This document shows, piece by piece, positions 31,559 to 40,609 of a stretch of DNA of 64,000 nucleotides (the stretch's first letter is position 1; every line of letters starts with the position of its first letter). The stretch is from Tsuneonella troitsensis (GTDB lineage: Bacteria > Pseudomonadota > Alphaproteobacteria > Sphingomonadales > Sphingomonadaceae). The notes under the pieces are model-generated. The model saw only the letters and a list, made by a program, of their open reading frames with translations, was not told the DNA's origin and did no database searches. The position numbers were made by a program, and so were the translations under genes. The stretch is from assembly GCF_001441535.1 (NCBI RefSeq), contig NZ_LMAU01000003.1:186001-250000 (forward strand). The letters run 5' to 3'.

Positions 31559-32724
31559 CCTGCACGCGCTCCGGTGCGAGCGGGAGCCGGATCGCCGGCC
31601 ATCAGGCTGCGCAGGATGCCCTCGCGGATACCCCGATCCGCCACGCCGAGGCGATCGGCCGGCCAGATATCCATTATCGATTCGAGGATCGCGCAGCCTG
31701 CCACCACAAGATCGGCCCTGTCGTTGCCGATGCAGGGCAGGGCACGTCGGTCCTGCGGCGACATGGTCGACAGACGTTCGCTGATGTCGCGCATCGATTC
31801 GGCAGGCACAATCAGTCCGTCGACCGCGCGCCGATCGTATTGCGGCAGCTCGAGATGCAGGCTGGCCAGCGTCGTGACGGTGCCGCTGGTACCGAGCAAG
31901 CGAATGTCCACCGCACGTGAGGCTTCCGCTACTCTTTCGGCAAACGGCGCGAAACTCTCGGAAACCAGCCGGCGCATTTCGCGATACCGCTCGAGCCGGT
32001 CCTCTTGTGTCGCGCCCTCGCCGCGCCCGACGGTGTCGGTGAGCGACACGACGCCCCATGGCACGCTCGCCCAGTCGATTATCCTCGGCACCCGTTCACC
32101 CGGCTCGATCAACACAAGTTCGGTCGATCCTCCGCCGATGTCGAAGATCACCGCCGGGCCGTGGCCCTGTTCGAGCAGGATATGGCACCCCAGAACCGCC
32201 AGCCGCGCCTCTTCCTGGGCGGAAATGATGTCAAGGACTATCCCGGTCTCGGCGCGGACGCGTTCGATGAAATCGGCGCCGTTCACGGCGCGGCGACACG
32301 CTTCGGTCGCGACAGAGCGCGCCAGGAACACATTCCGGCGCTTCAGTTTTTCCGCGCAGACCTGAAGTGCGCCGAGTGCGCGGTCCATCGCCTCGTCGCT
32401 AAGTCGACCGCTAGCAGCTAGACCTTCGCCGAGTCGCACTACCCGGCTGAAGGCGTCGATCACGGTGAAATTTTCACCTTCGGGGCGCGCAATCAAAAGG
32501 CGGCAATTGTTCGTGCCAAGGTCGAGGGCGGCGTACGCCTGACGGCGCGACGCGTGATCGCGCAGCAAGCCTGCCTGCGGATCGACCGCGCCATTGAGTG
32601 GGGTTTTGGACTGCGAGGGACGTTTGTAGCGGAAATCGGCTACCTTGCCGGACGATCTGCCCCTTTTGCCGCCAGTCTTCCTTCCCGAATTCCTGCTCGT
32701 GTCCGGCGGAGAATGACCCGCCAT
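31555..32724 (-). CDS. ppx: exopolyphosphatase / guanosine pentaphosphate phosphohydrolase (Ppx/GppA)
   Basis: 389 residues. ASKHA ATPase-like fold with AALDLGTNNCRLLIA (phosphate 1), IFDIGGGSTELVLIE (phosphate 2) and LLGTSGTVTTLASL. It hydrolyses inorganic polyphosphate or pppGpp; sequence alone does not separate the two. A 60-residue basic N-terminal extension precedes the domain. It ends overlapping rlmE. Since both polyphosphate and (p)ppGpp relate to stress, coexpression with rlmE ties it to translation control. Confidence 0.92.
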   Translation of the reverse strand: MAGHSPPDTSRNSGRKTGGKRGRSSGKVADFRYKRPSQSKTPLNGAVDPQAGLLRDHASRRQAYAALDLGTNNCRLLIARPEGENFTVIDAFSRVVRLGEGLAASGRLSDEAMDRALGALQVCAEKLKRRNVFLARSVATEACRRAVNGADFIERVRAETGIVLDIISAQEEARLAVLGCHILLEQGHGPAVIFDIGGGSTELVLIEPGERVPRIIDWASVPWGVVSLTDTVGRGEGATQEDRLERYREMRRLVSESFAPFAERVAEASRAVDIRLLGTSGTVTTLASLHLELPQYDRRAVDGLIVPAESMRDISERLSTMSPQDRRALPCIGNDRADLVVAGCAILESIMDIWPADRLGVADRGIREGILRSLMAGDPAPARTGARAG

Positions 32725-32916
32725 TTCAATACTTTCTATTCCTCCCGCCGCACACGATCCAAAGGTGCGCCGGGGACCTGAAACCGATGCTAGCGGCGCG
32801 CGGGCAAGTCGGCAAGCGTGCCGAGCGGTCGTTGAAGCGCGCGGCCTTGACCCGGAAGGCTTGCGAAACTAAGTGCGCCCCCTCGCGATACGGCAGGCCG
32901 CTCGCGACACCGGTGA

Positions 32917-32990
32917 TGCCCCGTCCTCTAATGGTAAGAGAGCGGACTCTGACTCCGTCAATCAAGGTTCGAATCCTTGCGGGGCATCCA
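32917..32990 (+). tRNA. tRNA-Gln (anticodon CTG)
   Basis: 74 nt including an encoded CCA. The acceptor TGCCCCG pairs with CGGGGCA, the D stem CTCT with AGAG, the anticodon stem GCGGA with TCCGT around the loop CTCTGAC (T33, anticodon CTG), and the T arm is CAAGG-TTCGAAT-CCTTG. It lies between divergent ppx and the LOG gene. Confidence 0.98.
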
Positions 32991-33041
32991 ATTCGCGCAA
33001 ACTCGTTGAACCGGCGACGCGCCGCGCCTATCGGACGTTCG

Positions 33042-33914
33042 ATGACCGAACGAGAAGAGCGCGACCTCAGCAGTCGCAAGTTTTATCGGGCCGAGCAGGA
33101 AGCCGCCTTCTCCGAGAAGAGCACTCCCGATACCCCCCAGACCCGTCATCCGGCCTACCGGCTGGCGTTTCAGGATACCGATTTCCTCCTTCGGGAAGAA
33201 CTGCGTCCGATACGGTTCCAGCTCGAACTGCTGAAGCCCGAGATGCTTCTGGACGAGGCGGGCGTGGGATCGACGCTGGTCATGTATGGGTCGGCGCGGA
33301 TTCCCTCGCCCGAACACGCGGACGTTCTGGTCAAGAATGCCGCGCCTGAAAACGCGGCGGTTGCCGAGCGGCTCGCCGCCAAGGCAAAATATTACGACGA
33401 GGCCTACAAGCTGGCCAAGATGGTCAGCGAGCGGGCGATCGTGGAGAACGGCAAGCGCCAGTTCGTGATCTGCTCGGGCGGCGGCCCTTCGATCATGGAA
33501 GCCGCGAACCGCGGTGCGAGCGATGCCGGGGCCGAATCGATCGGCCTCAACATTGTCCTGCCGCACGAGCAGGCGCCCAACCGGTTCGTGACGCCGTACC
33601 TGTCGTTCCAGTTCCACTACTTCGCGTTGCGGAAGATGCACTTCCTCCTGCGCGCGAAGGCAGTCGCCGTGTTTCCGGGAGGGTTCGGTACGTTCGACGA
33701 ATTCTTTGAACTGCTCACGCTGATCCAGACCGGCAAGATTCGTCCAATGCCGATCCTGCTGTTCGGCAAGGATTTCTGGACGCGCGTGATCGACTGGGAA
33801 GCGTTCGCCGAGGAAGGTACGATTTCGAAGGCCGACCTCGACCTCTTCCGCTGGTGCGAGACGGCCGACGAAGCCTGGGCGCACATTCGCGCGTTCTACG
33901 AACTCGGCGACTGA
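33042..33914 (+). CDS. LOG-family protein (TIGR00730-like)
   Basis: 290 residues. The Rossmann-type core holds VMYGSARIPSP, FVICSGGGPSIMEAANRGASDAGAESIGLNI and the signature PGGFGTFDEFFE. Related LOG proteins release cytokinin bases from nucleotides; many bacterial members are annotated only as nucleotide-binding. The N-terminal 65 residues are an extension. The ATG at 33042 is 51 bp past the tRNA; the open frame reaches back through the tRNA and so cannot be all coding. It overlaps the converging thiD end by 19 bp. Confidence 0.85.
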   Translation: MTEREERDLSSRKFYRAEQEAAFSEKSTPDTPQTRHPAYRLAFQDTDFLLREELRPIRFQLELLKPEMLLDEAGVGSTLVMYGSARIPSPEHADVLVKNAAPENAAVAERLAAKAKYYDEAYKLAKMVSERAIVENGKRQFVICSGGGPSIMEAANRGASDAGAESIGLNIVLPHEQAPNRFVTPYLSFQFHYFALRKMHFLLRAKAVAVFPGGFGTFDEFFELLTLIQTGKIRPMPILLFGKDFWTRVIDWEAFAEEGTISKADLDLFRWCETADEAWAHIRAFYELGD

Positions 33915-34717
33915 TTCCTAACGGCTTGGTGCCCTAGCGGCCCGTTGCCCTGGCCGAAGCCGGGTGCGGCAAGGATTGCCCGGCGAACGAACTGCCGGCC
34001 GATCCGCACCGCGTGTTCCAGAGGCAGGCCATGGCCCAATAGGGTCGCGACAGCCGACGACAGGGTGCAGCCGGTGCCGTGAGTGTGGGGTGTGTCGATC
34101 CGCGGGTCGCCGAACGCCGCCGAGCGCTCCTCACCCGGCCCGACGAGCGTATCGATGATGCGCTCGTCGTCGGTATGTCCCCCCTTGGCGAGCACGTGGC
34201 ACGCATAGGTGCGGGCGATCTCGGCAGCGGCATCCGCAACTTCCACGGTGTCGCGCAGCGTTCGGCCGGCAAGGTGTTCGAGTTCGGGCAGGTTCGGCGT
34301 GATCAGCGTCGCCAGTGGAAACAGGCGCGCACGCATTTCGGCGATAGCGTCTTCCGCAATCAGTGTGGCACCGGAAGTGGCAATCATGACCGGGTCGAGC
34401 ACGACCGGAACGTGATCGGGAAGGGCATCGAGCGCCTTTGCGACCGCGGCGATGATCTCGCGGTCGTGCAGCATCCCGATCTTGACCGCGTCCACGCCGA
34501 TGTCGTCGATGCAGGATGCGATCTGTTCGCCAACGACATCGCCGCTGAGTGGAGCGATCGCCTGTACGCCGACGCTGTTCTGCGCGGTCACCGCGGTAAT
34601 CGCGGTCATTGCATAACCGCCGAGCATGGTGATCGTCTTGATGTCGGCCTGTATGCCCGCGCCGCCCGAGCTGTCCGAGCCCGCGATCGCCAGCACACGG
34701 GGAGGAGCGGCGGTCAT
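33896..34717 (-). CDS. thiD: hydroxymethylpyrimidine/phosphomethylpyrimidine kinase
   Basis: 273 residues. Ribokinase-like enzyme that phosphorylates HMP and HMP-phosphate for thiamine synthesis. Signatures: AIAGSDSSGGAGIQADIKT, VLDPVMIATSGATLI, TPNLPELEHLAG and the anion hole THGTGCTLSSAVA. It starts at ATG 34717, overlapping the DUF1272 stop (ATGA), and overlaps the LOG gene end by 19 bp on the other strand. Confidence 0.95.
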   Translation of the reverse strand: MTAAPPRVLAIAGSDSSGGAGIQADIKTITMLGGYAMTAITAVTAQNSVGVQAIAPLSGDVVGEQIASCIDDIGVDAVKIGMLHDREIIAAVAKALDALPDHVPVVLDPVMIATSGATLIAEDAIAEMRARLFPLATLITPNLPELEHLAGRTLRDTVEVADAAAEIARTYACHVLAKGGHTDDERIIDTLVGPGEERSAAFGDPRIDTPHTHGTGCTLSSAVATLLGHGLPLEHAVRIGRQFVRRAILAAPGFGQGNGPLGHQAVRNQSPSS

Positions 34718-34938
34718 CCCTGAAACTTTCGCTCGGTCGAAGCCGGGAACTTCGCTTGCAGCAATTTCGTCCGCGTCGGCCGGTCCATCAGTTCGCCGCC
34801 GCAGTTGGGGCAGCGATCGTCGAGCTGGTCGGCACATTCGGCGCAGAACGTGCATTCGAAGCTGCAAATGAACGCGCCCGGCGCTTCGGCGGGAAGGTCC
34901 GCTCCGCACCGTTCGCAGTCCGGTCGCATGGCGAGCAT
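34714..34938 (-). CDS. DUF1272 zinc-ribbon protein
   Basis: 74 residues. Six to eight cysteines (DCERCGADL, FICSFECTFCAECAD, RCPNCGGEL) match DUF1272, a small zinc-binding protein of unknown role. ATG 34938 shares one base with the glmM stop (TGATG), and its own stop overlaps thiD, so glmM-DUF1272-thiD form one coupled unit. This is an unusual pairing of amino-sugar and thiamine genes. Confidence 0.88.
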   Translation of the reverse strand: MLAMRPDCERCGADLPAEAPGAFICSFECTFCAECADQLDDRCPNCGGELMDRPTRTKLLQAKFPASTERKFQG

Positions 34939-36275
34939 CAGGCAGCCGCCTTCACGGCATCGCAAATGGTATCGACGACTCGCTCGACCTGGGCTGCGTC
35001 GTCGCCTTCCGCCATGACGCGGATAAGCGGCTCGGTGCCCGATGCACGGATGACGAGCCGACCCTTGCCGGCAAGCTCGGCTTCCGCATCGGCGATCACG
35101 GCCTTGACCGCAGTGTTTTCGAGCGGCTTTCCGGCCCCGTAACGCACGTTCTTGAGCAGTTGCGGAACAGGGTCGAACTGATGGAGCAACTCGCTCGCCC
35201 GCTTGCCTGACCGCACGAGGCTGGCCAGCACCCGCAGCGCCGCCACCGTCCCATCGCCGGTGGTGCCGTGATCGAGCAGGATCATGTGGCCCGACTGCTC
35301 GCCGCCGACGTTGAATCCGCCGTCGCGCATCCGTTCGAGCACGTGTCGGTCGCCGACCGCGGTACGCTCGAGGCTAAGGCCATGCGCGGCAAGATGCCGC
35401 TCGAGCCCGAGATTCGACATGACGGTGGCGACGACACCGCCACCGCGCAGCGAACCGCGCTCCATCATCCGCAACGCGATCAGCGCCATGATCTGGTCGC
35501 CGTCGACGGTCTGGCCCTTCTCGTCCACCACGATGAGCCGATCGGCATCGCCGTCGAGCGCGATCCCGATATCGGCGCCCACCTCGATGACCTTGGCCTT
35601 GATCGTGGCGAGCGAAGTCGAACCAACGTCGCGGTTGATGTTGACGCCGTTCGGGTGGACACCCAGCGGAATGACCCGAGCGCCCAGTTCCCAGATCGCT
35701 GCAGGAGCGGCCTGATACGCCGCGCCGTTGGCGCAATCGACCACCACCTTCAGGTCGTCGAAGCGGATATCGCTCGCTACCGCCTGCTTGATAGCATGAA
35801 TGTAGCGCCCGCGTGCGTCGTCGATCCGGCGAGCCCGGCCCACTTCGCTCGCGTCGGCCAGTTCCGGCTCGATGTCGATCAGTGCTTCGATCGCCAGTTC
35901 GTCCTCGTCGGACAGCTTGAAGCCGTCGGGGCCGAACAACTTGATCCCGTTGTCCTCGTACTGGTTGTGGCTGGCGCTGATCATCACGCCCACATCGGCA
36001 CGCAGCTCTCTCGTGAGCATCGCGATGGCAGGGGTGGGTAGCGGGCCGGTCATCACGACGTCCATGCCCACGCTAGTGAACCCGGCGACCAGGGCATTTT
36101 CCAGCATGTAGCCCGACAGACGGGTATCCTTGCCGATGACCACGCGGTGGCGATGATCGCCGCGCAGGAAATGGCGTCCCGCCGCCTGGCCGACGCGCAT
36201 CGCGGTGGCAGCGGTCATGACGCCAGCATTGGTGCGTCCGCGAATGCCGTCGGTGCCGAAATACTTGCGTGCCAT
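34938..36275 (-). CDS. glmM: phosphoglucosamine mutase
   Basis: 445 residues. Converts glucosamine-6-phosphate to glucosamine-1-phosphate for UDP-GlcNAc. Start [16 protein letters not shown] is the family start. The phosphoserine loop is [18 protein letters not shown], the metal loop DGDADRL and the sugar loop GGEQSGHMI. It heads the unit with DUF1272 and thiD and is divergent from the symporter gene. Confidence 0.97.
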   Translation of the reverse strand: MARKYFGTDGIRGRTNAGVMTAATAMRVGQAAGRHFLRGDHRHRVVIGKDTRLSGYMLENALVAGFTSVGMDVVMTGPLPTPAIAMLTRELRADVGVMISASHNQYEDNGIKLFGPDGFKLSDEDELAIEALIDIEPELADASEVGRARRIDDARGRYIHAIKQAVASDIRFDDLKVVVDCANGAAYQAAPAAIWELGARVIPLGVHPNGVNINRDVGSTSLATIKAKVIEVGADIGIALDGDADRLIVVDEKGQTVDGDQIMALIALRMMERGSLRGGGVVATVMSNLGLERHLAAHGLSLERTAVGDRHVLERMRDGGFNVGGEQSGHMILLDHGTTGDGTVAALRVLASLVRSGKRASELLHQFDPVPQLLKNVRYGAGKPLENTAVKAVIADAEAELAGKGRLVIRASGTEPLIRVMAEGDDAAQVERVVDTICDAVKAAA

Positions 36276-36371
36276 GTCGTTTGCGAACCTCGTTTTCCTG
36301 ACTGCGGCAATGGCGCGACGCGAGCGCGATGTCACTAGCACAGGCCACGAAACCCGCTATCACCCTGCCGC

Positions 36372-37664
36372 ATGAACGAAGCGGACGGGCGCACCGAGCG
36401 CCAACTAGTGACGGTGCGCATCCCCGCGGGGTGGACGCTGGCGGGATTGATCGCAGGCCTACTGGTCGGGATCGTGCTGTCCCGAGCCGACGTTCTGGAT
36501 GAGGTTCTGGCCGTAACCGCGCCGCTGGGAGCGCTCTGGCTGCGGGCTTTGCAGGCTACGATCGTGCCGCTTGTCGCCGGCTTGCTGGTGATCGGCATCG
36601 CCCAGATGGCGCTCGCCGCACGTGCTGGCGCGGCGGCGCGACGGATGCTTGTCATCGTGGCCGCTGTGCTTGCCTTCTCAGGCTTGATGAGCGCATTCCT
36701 TACGCCGCTGCTGCTCGACCTCTTTCCGCCGCCTGCCGCAGCGGCAGGCGTCCTGTCTACTGGCGGTGAAGCGCAGGAAGTTCCCGGTCTTGCGGCTTTC
36801 GTGGAATCGCTGATCTCCGCAAACGTGATCAAGGCGGCGGCGGATACCGCGATGCTGCCACTGACCCTGTTCTTCGCGGCATTCGCCGTGGCGATCACGC
36901 GGCTGCCGGAAGGGCAGCGGACCACGCTGCTGGGCGTGTTCCGCGCGCTGGCAAACGCCATGCTCATCATCATCGGCTGGGTGCTGTGGGTCGCGCCGCT
37001 CGGGGTTTTCGCACTGGCGGTCGGAGTGGGCGCGGCAAGCGGTGGGGCGGCGTTTGCCACGTTGGCGCATTACATCCTGATCGTCGTGGCGGTGGGCTCG
37101 GTGATCTTCTTCGGCGGTTACCTGCTGGCTTGGATTTCGGGCGGCATTTCGCCGGTACGCTTCGGCAAGGCCCTCTTGCCGGCGCAAACGGTGGCTCTCT
37201 CCACGCAGAGCTCGCTGGCGAGCTTGCCGGCGATGCTCGTCAGTGCGGGACGGTTGAACTTGCGTGAGGAGACCGCGGAATTCGTGCTGCCCCTTGCGGT
37301 CGCCATCTTCCGCGCAACCAGCCCGGCGATGAACATGGCTGTGGCGATCTACGTCGCGCACCTGGCGGGTATCGAACTGTCTCCGGCTGCGTTGATTGCA
37401 GGCGCAGCGGTGGCGGTGGTAATCGCGCTGGGGTCGGTCAGCCTTCCCGGCACCATAAGTTTCGTCGTATCGGTCGGCCCGATCGCCTTGGCGATGGGCG
37501 TGCCGATCGAGCCGCTGGCACTGCTGGTCGCGGTCGAGATGATGCCCGATCTCATGCGAACGCTGGGCAACGTGACGGCCAATGTCGCACTGGCGGCGGC
37601 GGTCGACCGAAAAAAGGACGATGGCGCGCAACCGGAGGCCGGTTCGCGCATTGGTTTCGAGTAA
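36372..37664 (+). CDS. dicarboxylate/amino acid:cation symporter (DAACS family)
   Basis: 430-residue inner-membrane protein with about nine membrane segments. The substrate and cation region shows the SxSSxA hairpin motif (ALSTQSSLASLPAML) and a later helix with ATSPAMNMAVAIYVAHLAG, in the place of the conserved NMDGT segment. It probably takes up an acidic or neutral amino acid or a dicarboxylate with Na+ or H+; the ligand cannot be assigned. It is 24 bp upstream of sodB. Confidence 0.88.
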   Translation: MNEADGRTERQLVTVRIPAGWTLAGLIAGLLVGIVLSRADVLDEVLAVTAPLGALWLRALQATIVPLVAGLLVIGIAQMALAARAGAAARRMLVIVAAVLAFSGLMSAFLTPLLLDLFPPPAAAAGVLSTGGEAQEVPGLAAFVESLISANVIKAAADTAMLPLTLFFAAFAVAITRLPEGQRTTLLGVFRALANAMLIIIGWVLWVAPLGVFALAVGVGAASGGAAFATLAHYILIVVAVGSVIFFGGYLLAWISGGISPVRFGKALLPAQTVALSTQSSLASLPAMLVSAGRLNLREETAEFVLPLAVAIFRATSPAMNMAVAIYVAHLAGIELSPAALIAGAAVAVVIALGSVSLPGTISFVVSVGPIALAMGVPIEPLALLVAVEMMPDLMRTLGNVTANVALAAAVDRKKDDGAQPEAGSRIGFE

Positions 37665-37688
37665 GCACACACCTGACGGGAGTTCATC

Positions 37689-38300
37689 ATGGCATTCAAA
37701 GTTACGCCCTTGCCCTATTCCGACACCGCGCTCGCCCCGGCGATCTCGGCTGAAACCCTGAGCTACCACCACGGCAAGCACCACAAGGCCTACATCGACA
37801 AGACGAACGCCGCGATCGATGGCACCGACATGGCCGATGCTTCGCTCGAAGACGTCATTGCCAAGGCCCGTGGATCGAACCAGGGCTTGTTCAACAACTC
37901 GGCGCAGAGCTGGAACCACGGGTTCTACTGGTACTCGCTGGCGGGCGACACCGGCACTCCGTCGGACGAACTCAAGAGCATGATCGACGATGCCTTCGGC
38001 TCGGTCGATGATCTCAAGAAGCAACTCAAGGAACGCGGCGCCGGCCATTTTGCGAGCGGGTGGGTCTGGCTCGTCGAAAAGGGCGGCAAGCTCGAGATTG
38101 GCGAGACGCATGATGGCGACACCATGGCCGACCAGGATTGCAACCCGCTGCTGGTGATCGACCTGTGGGAGCACGCCTACTATCTCGACCACCAGAACGC
38201 ACGCCCGGCCTATCTCGACGCGGTCGTCGACGGAAAGCTCAACTGGGCGTTCGCGGCGGAGAACCTGTCGCGCGGGACGACCTGGAAGTACCCCGCCTGA
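37689..38300 (+). CDS. sodB: iron superoxide dismutase
   Basis: 203 residues. Dismutes superoxide in the cytoplasm. Metal ligands are His27 (SYHHGKHH), His77 (WNHGFYW), Asp158 and His162 (VIDLWEHAYYLDHQN). Gln73 in SAQSWNH is the position typical of iron rather than manganese enzymes. GGAG precedes the ATG. A strong terminator follows. Confidence 0.96.
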   Translation: MAFKVTPLPYSDTALAPAISAETLSYHHGKHHKAYIDKTNAAIDGTDMADASLEDVIAKARGSNQGLFNNSAQSWNHGFYWYSLAGDTGTPSDELKSMIDDAFGSVDDLKKQLKERGAGHFASGWVWLVEKGGKLEIGETHDGDTMADQDCNPLLVIDLWEHAYYLDHQNARPAYLDAVVDGKLNWAFAAENLSRGTTWKYPA

Positions 38301-38324
38301 CCGACGCAAGTTCGTAGAGACAAG

Positions 38325-38359
38325 CGGCCCGTCCTCCTTTCCCGGAGGGCGGGCCGTTT
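38325..38359. terminator. shared terminator between sodB and the AI-2E-type gene
   Basis: 13-bp arms (38325-38337 and 38344-38356) with one G-T mismatch. On the plus strand TTTCGC follows the stem. It lies 24 bp after sodB and 5 bp before the converging stop. Confidence 0.8.
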
Positions 38360-38364
38360 CGCAT

Positions 38365-39549
38365 TCAGGTGATCTGTTGGGTAATCTCCGCTTCGGTGCC
38401 CAGGGGCGTCTCGGGAAACAATGGCTCACCGAACATGAAGCCGACCAGGTTGGGTTTGCCGACATGGTCGAAGAACGCCGTCAGGGTCAGCAGGATCGGC
38501 ACCGAAAGCAGCGCACCGATCACGCCCCAAATCCAGGTGAAATAGCTGAGCGCCAGCAGGATCAGCACCGGGTTCATCGTGAATCGCTTGCCGAGGACCG
38601 ACGGGGTGACCGCGTTGGATTCCACCGTGTGCAGGGCCAGATAAGCCGCCGCCGGGATGATCCCCAGAAAGACCGTTTCAGCCGTGCCGACCCCGAACAG
38701 CGCCAGAATGGCCACCATCGTCAAAGGGCCGATATAAGGCAGGAAATTGAGGATCGCGGCCAGGCCGCCCCACATCACCGGCGCCTCCAGTCCCAGCGCC
38801 CACGCTCCGAGCGCGACGATCACGCCGACGCCTGCATTGATCCAGGTAACAGTCAGGATATACGCCGCGACGCGGTCCTGCACTTCGCGAATGACCCGCG
38901 CCGCCTTGAGGCTGGCACCGAAATCGCTCCGTTCGAGCAATAGCCGCCGCCGCATACGGACCCGCGCCTCGATCATGAAGAACGTCATCAGGAAAGTCAG
39001 GAAAACTTCCAGCACGACGGTCGGGGTCGCGTAGGCGAATTCCTCGATCATCGACGGCGTGGCGATCACCACCTCGCGACCCGGATCGCCGGTTATCTCG
39101 GCGATCTGGCGATTGGCCTCTCCCAGCCAATAGAACTGGCGCTGCAGCTCGCGGAAGCGTTCGCTCAGCTGCTCGAGGATCGCAGGCAGCGAATCGAACA
39201 GGGTCAGGGCAGGCTGAAGGATCAGAACGCCCGCCAGGATCACGACACCCAGCATGAGCAGCATCGACAGAAGCGAAGCTAGGACATTCGGCAGCCCCCA
39301 ACCTGCCAACCGGTCGGCAAGTGGCGAGAGCACGATCGTCAGGATGAGCGCCGTGACCAGCGGGAGGAAGACGACCGACCCGATCGAAAGCACGAATGGG
39401 AGCGCAAGGAAAAGACCGACGCCCAGAATGACGACCAGTGCCGAGATCAGGCGCAGTTCCTGCGCAGCGAACGTCATCCGCGCGGTGCGCGCCGACTTGC
39501 GCTGGGAAAGGGCCTGTTCGCTTTCGCCGTCAGCGCGCGCGTCGTTCAT
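38365..39549 (-). CDS. AI-2E family membrane protein (PerM/YdiK type)
   Basis: 394 residues with a typical eight-helix layout: two N-terminal helices (LISALVVILGVGLFLALPFVLS), a long amphipathic segment, then VVLEVFLTFLMTFFMI, YILTVTWINAGVGVIVALGAWALGL and the C-terminal block YFTWIWGVIGALLSVPILLTLTAF. The family name reflects one early report on autoinducer-2; many members are of unknown transport function. It is 81 bp downstream of ecfG but has its own ATG and may be a separate unit. Confidence 0.88.
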   Translation of the reverse strand: MNDARADGESEQALSQRKSARTARMTFAAQELRLISALVVILGVGLFLALPFVLSIGSVVFLPLVTALILTIVLSPLADRLAGWGLPNVLASLLSMLLMLGVVILAGVLILQPALTLFDSLPAILEQLSERFRELQRQFYWLGEANRQIAEITGDPGREVVIATPSMIEEFAYATPTVVLEVFLTFLMTFFMIEARVRMRRRLLLERSDFGASLKAARVIREVQDRVAAYILTVTWINAGVGVIVALGAWALGLEAPVMWGGLAAILNFLPYIGPLTMVAILALFGVGTAETVFLGIIPAAAYLALHTVESNAVTPSVLGKRFTMNPVLILLALSYFTWIWGVIGALLSVPILLTLTAFFDHVGKPNLVGFMFGEPLFPETPLGTEAEITQQIT

Positions 39550-39629
39550 GGCAATCGGAACCTCCCGCGGGATACGGCGATCCTGCCGCGAAGCAGGGCC
39601 GCGTTCAAGGCATGGCGCAGCTCTGGGTG

Positions 39630-40241
39630 TTAGCGGGTCGGCTCGCTCACGCCGTGGCCCGACGCAACCGAATCGAGTTCCTCAAGGATCGCGCGGTGCG
39701 CTCCGACATCGTCGATCGATCGCCGGGGCATGTCGCCTTCGTCGAGCATGGTGGTGAGCGCCGCGCGGGCACGCCCCACACGGCTCTTGATCGTGCCAAC
39801 GGCGCAGCCGCAAATCTCTGCCGCTTCCTCGTACGAAAAGCCGCCCGCTCCGACCAGAAGCAGGGCCTCGCGTCGCTCCGGGGGAAGGGTAAGCAAGGCC
39901 CGGCGCATGTCGGCCAAATGGATCGGCTCCTCCTGACCCGCCGGTGCGGTAAGGATACGCTCGGCTACCGACTCGTCGTAGTCGCCGCGAAACCGGTTGC
40001 GTCGCATATCGGTGAGATACGCGTTGCGCAGGATGACGAAGGTCCATGCTCTCATGCTGGTGCCGGGTTCGAACCGGTCCTGCGCCGCCCAGGCCTTGAG
40101 AAGCGTTTCCTGGACGAGATCGTCAGCCATGTCCGGACGCCCGCACAGACCGCGCGCAAATGCGCGCAGGTGCGGGACCACTCCGGTCAATTCGCGTTTG
40201 AAGTCGGCTTTGTCGGACGCCGTGCGCTGATGCGAATCCAT
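39630..40241 (-). CDS. ecfG: general stress response sigma factor EcfG
   Basis: 203-residue ECF sigma factor. Region 2 reads LRAFARGLCGRPDMADDLVQETLLKAW, region 4 LPPERREALLLVGAGGFSYEEAAEICGCAVGTIKSRVGRAR. It has the EcfG/ECF15 features and context: NepR is encoded just upstream with a one-base TGATG overlap. When NepR is held by phosphorylated PhyR, the sigma directs RNA polymerase to GGAAC-N16-CGTT promoters, several of which are in this window, including its own. Confidence 0.96.
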   Translation of the reverse strand: MDSHQRTASDKADFKRELTGVVPHLRAFARGLCGRPDMADDLVQETLLKAWAAQDRFEPGTSMRAWTFVILRNAYLTDMRRNRFRGDYDESVAERILTAPAGQEEPIHLADMRRALLTLPPERREALLLVGAGGFSYEEAAEICGCAVGTIKSRVGRARAALTTMLDEGDMPRRSIDDVGAHRAILEELDSVASGHGVSEPTR

Positions 40242-40429
40242 CAGTTCTTATCGTCCAGCTTCGATAGCAGGTCGTCGAAGATGTCCGGCAGCGGTTCTTT
40301 CACCACCTCATCATACAACTGCTTCAGGCCGTTTGCCCAGCCAGGCGCTTCCTTGCCTGCGGCAGGTGCCTTGCCGTGACCCGTCTGCGCCCCGCGTCGC
40401 GATGCGTCGGCAGGTTTTTTCTTGTCCAA
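40241..40429 (-). CDS. nepR: anti-sigma factor NepR
   Basis: About 62 residues. The helical core WANGLKQLYDEVVKEPLPDIFDDLLSKLD is the NepR signature (LRxxYDxVxxEPxPDxFxxLLxxLD). NepR binds EcfG and is pulled off by phosphorylated PhyR. The start is uncertain: no ATG or GTG is in frame. TTG 40429 gives MDKKKPADAS; TTG 40450 adds seven residues. A 15-codon ATG frame (MQSRGKQGLSDCQGR) overlaps the upstream region in another frame and ends 5 bases before TTG 40429, so translational coupling is conceivable. It overlaps ecfG by one base. Confidence 0.9.
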   Translation of the reverse strand: MDKKKPADASRRGAQTGHGKAPAAGKEAPGWANGLKQLYDEVVKEPLPDIFDDLLSKLDDKN

Positions 40430-40521
40430 TTTAGCTATCGCCCCTGACAATCTGATAATCCCTGCTTTCCTCGGGATTGCATGTGCGCAATCGCCCGGGA
40501 AAGACAAGCCCGTAGAAATGG

Positions 40522-40548
40522 GGAACGTAACCCTCGCGACTTTGTTCC
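40522..40548. promoter_or_regulatory. two overlapping, opposed EcfG promoters
   Basis: Minus strand, toward nepR-ecfG: GGAAC (40548-40544), 16-bp spacer, CGTT (40527-40524), a perfect match. Plus strand, toward the histidine kinase: GGAAC (40522-40526), 16-bp spacer, TGTT (40543-40546), one mismatch. Each -10 lies on the other's -35, so polymerase cannot occupy both at once. This implies autoregulation of nepR-ecfG and GSR control of the kinase gene. Confidence 0.8.
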
Positions 40549-40609
40549 CCTGACACCCTTGGTGTCCGCGGGGCAAAGGTTCAGGACGAATCCGATCGGG
40601 GCGATCGAG

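Noticed and set aside
37690-38300. Manganese superoxide dismutase
   Set aside because: Gln in the SAQSWNH segment is the iron-type position; Mn enzymes usually carry it near the C-terminal half instead.
39550-39575. GGAAC downstream of ecfG as another stress promoter
   Set aside because: It points away from the AI-2E-type gene and no CGTT-like element occurs 16-17 bp downstream.
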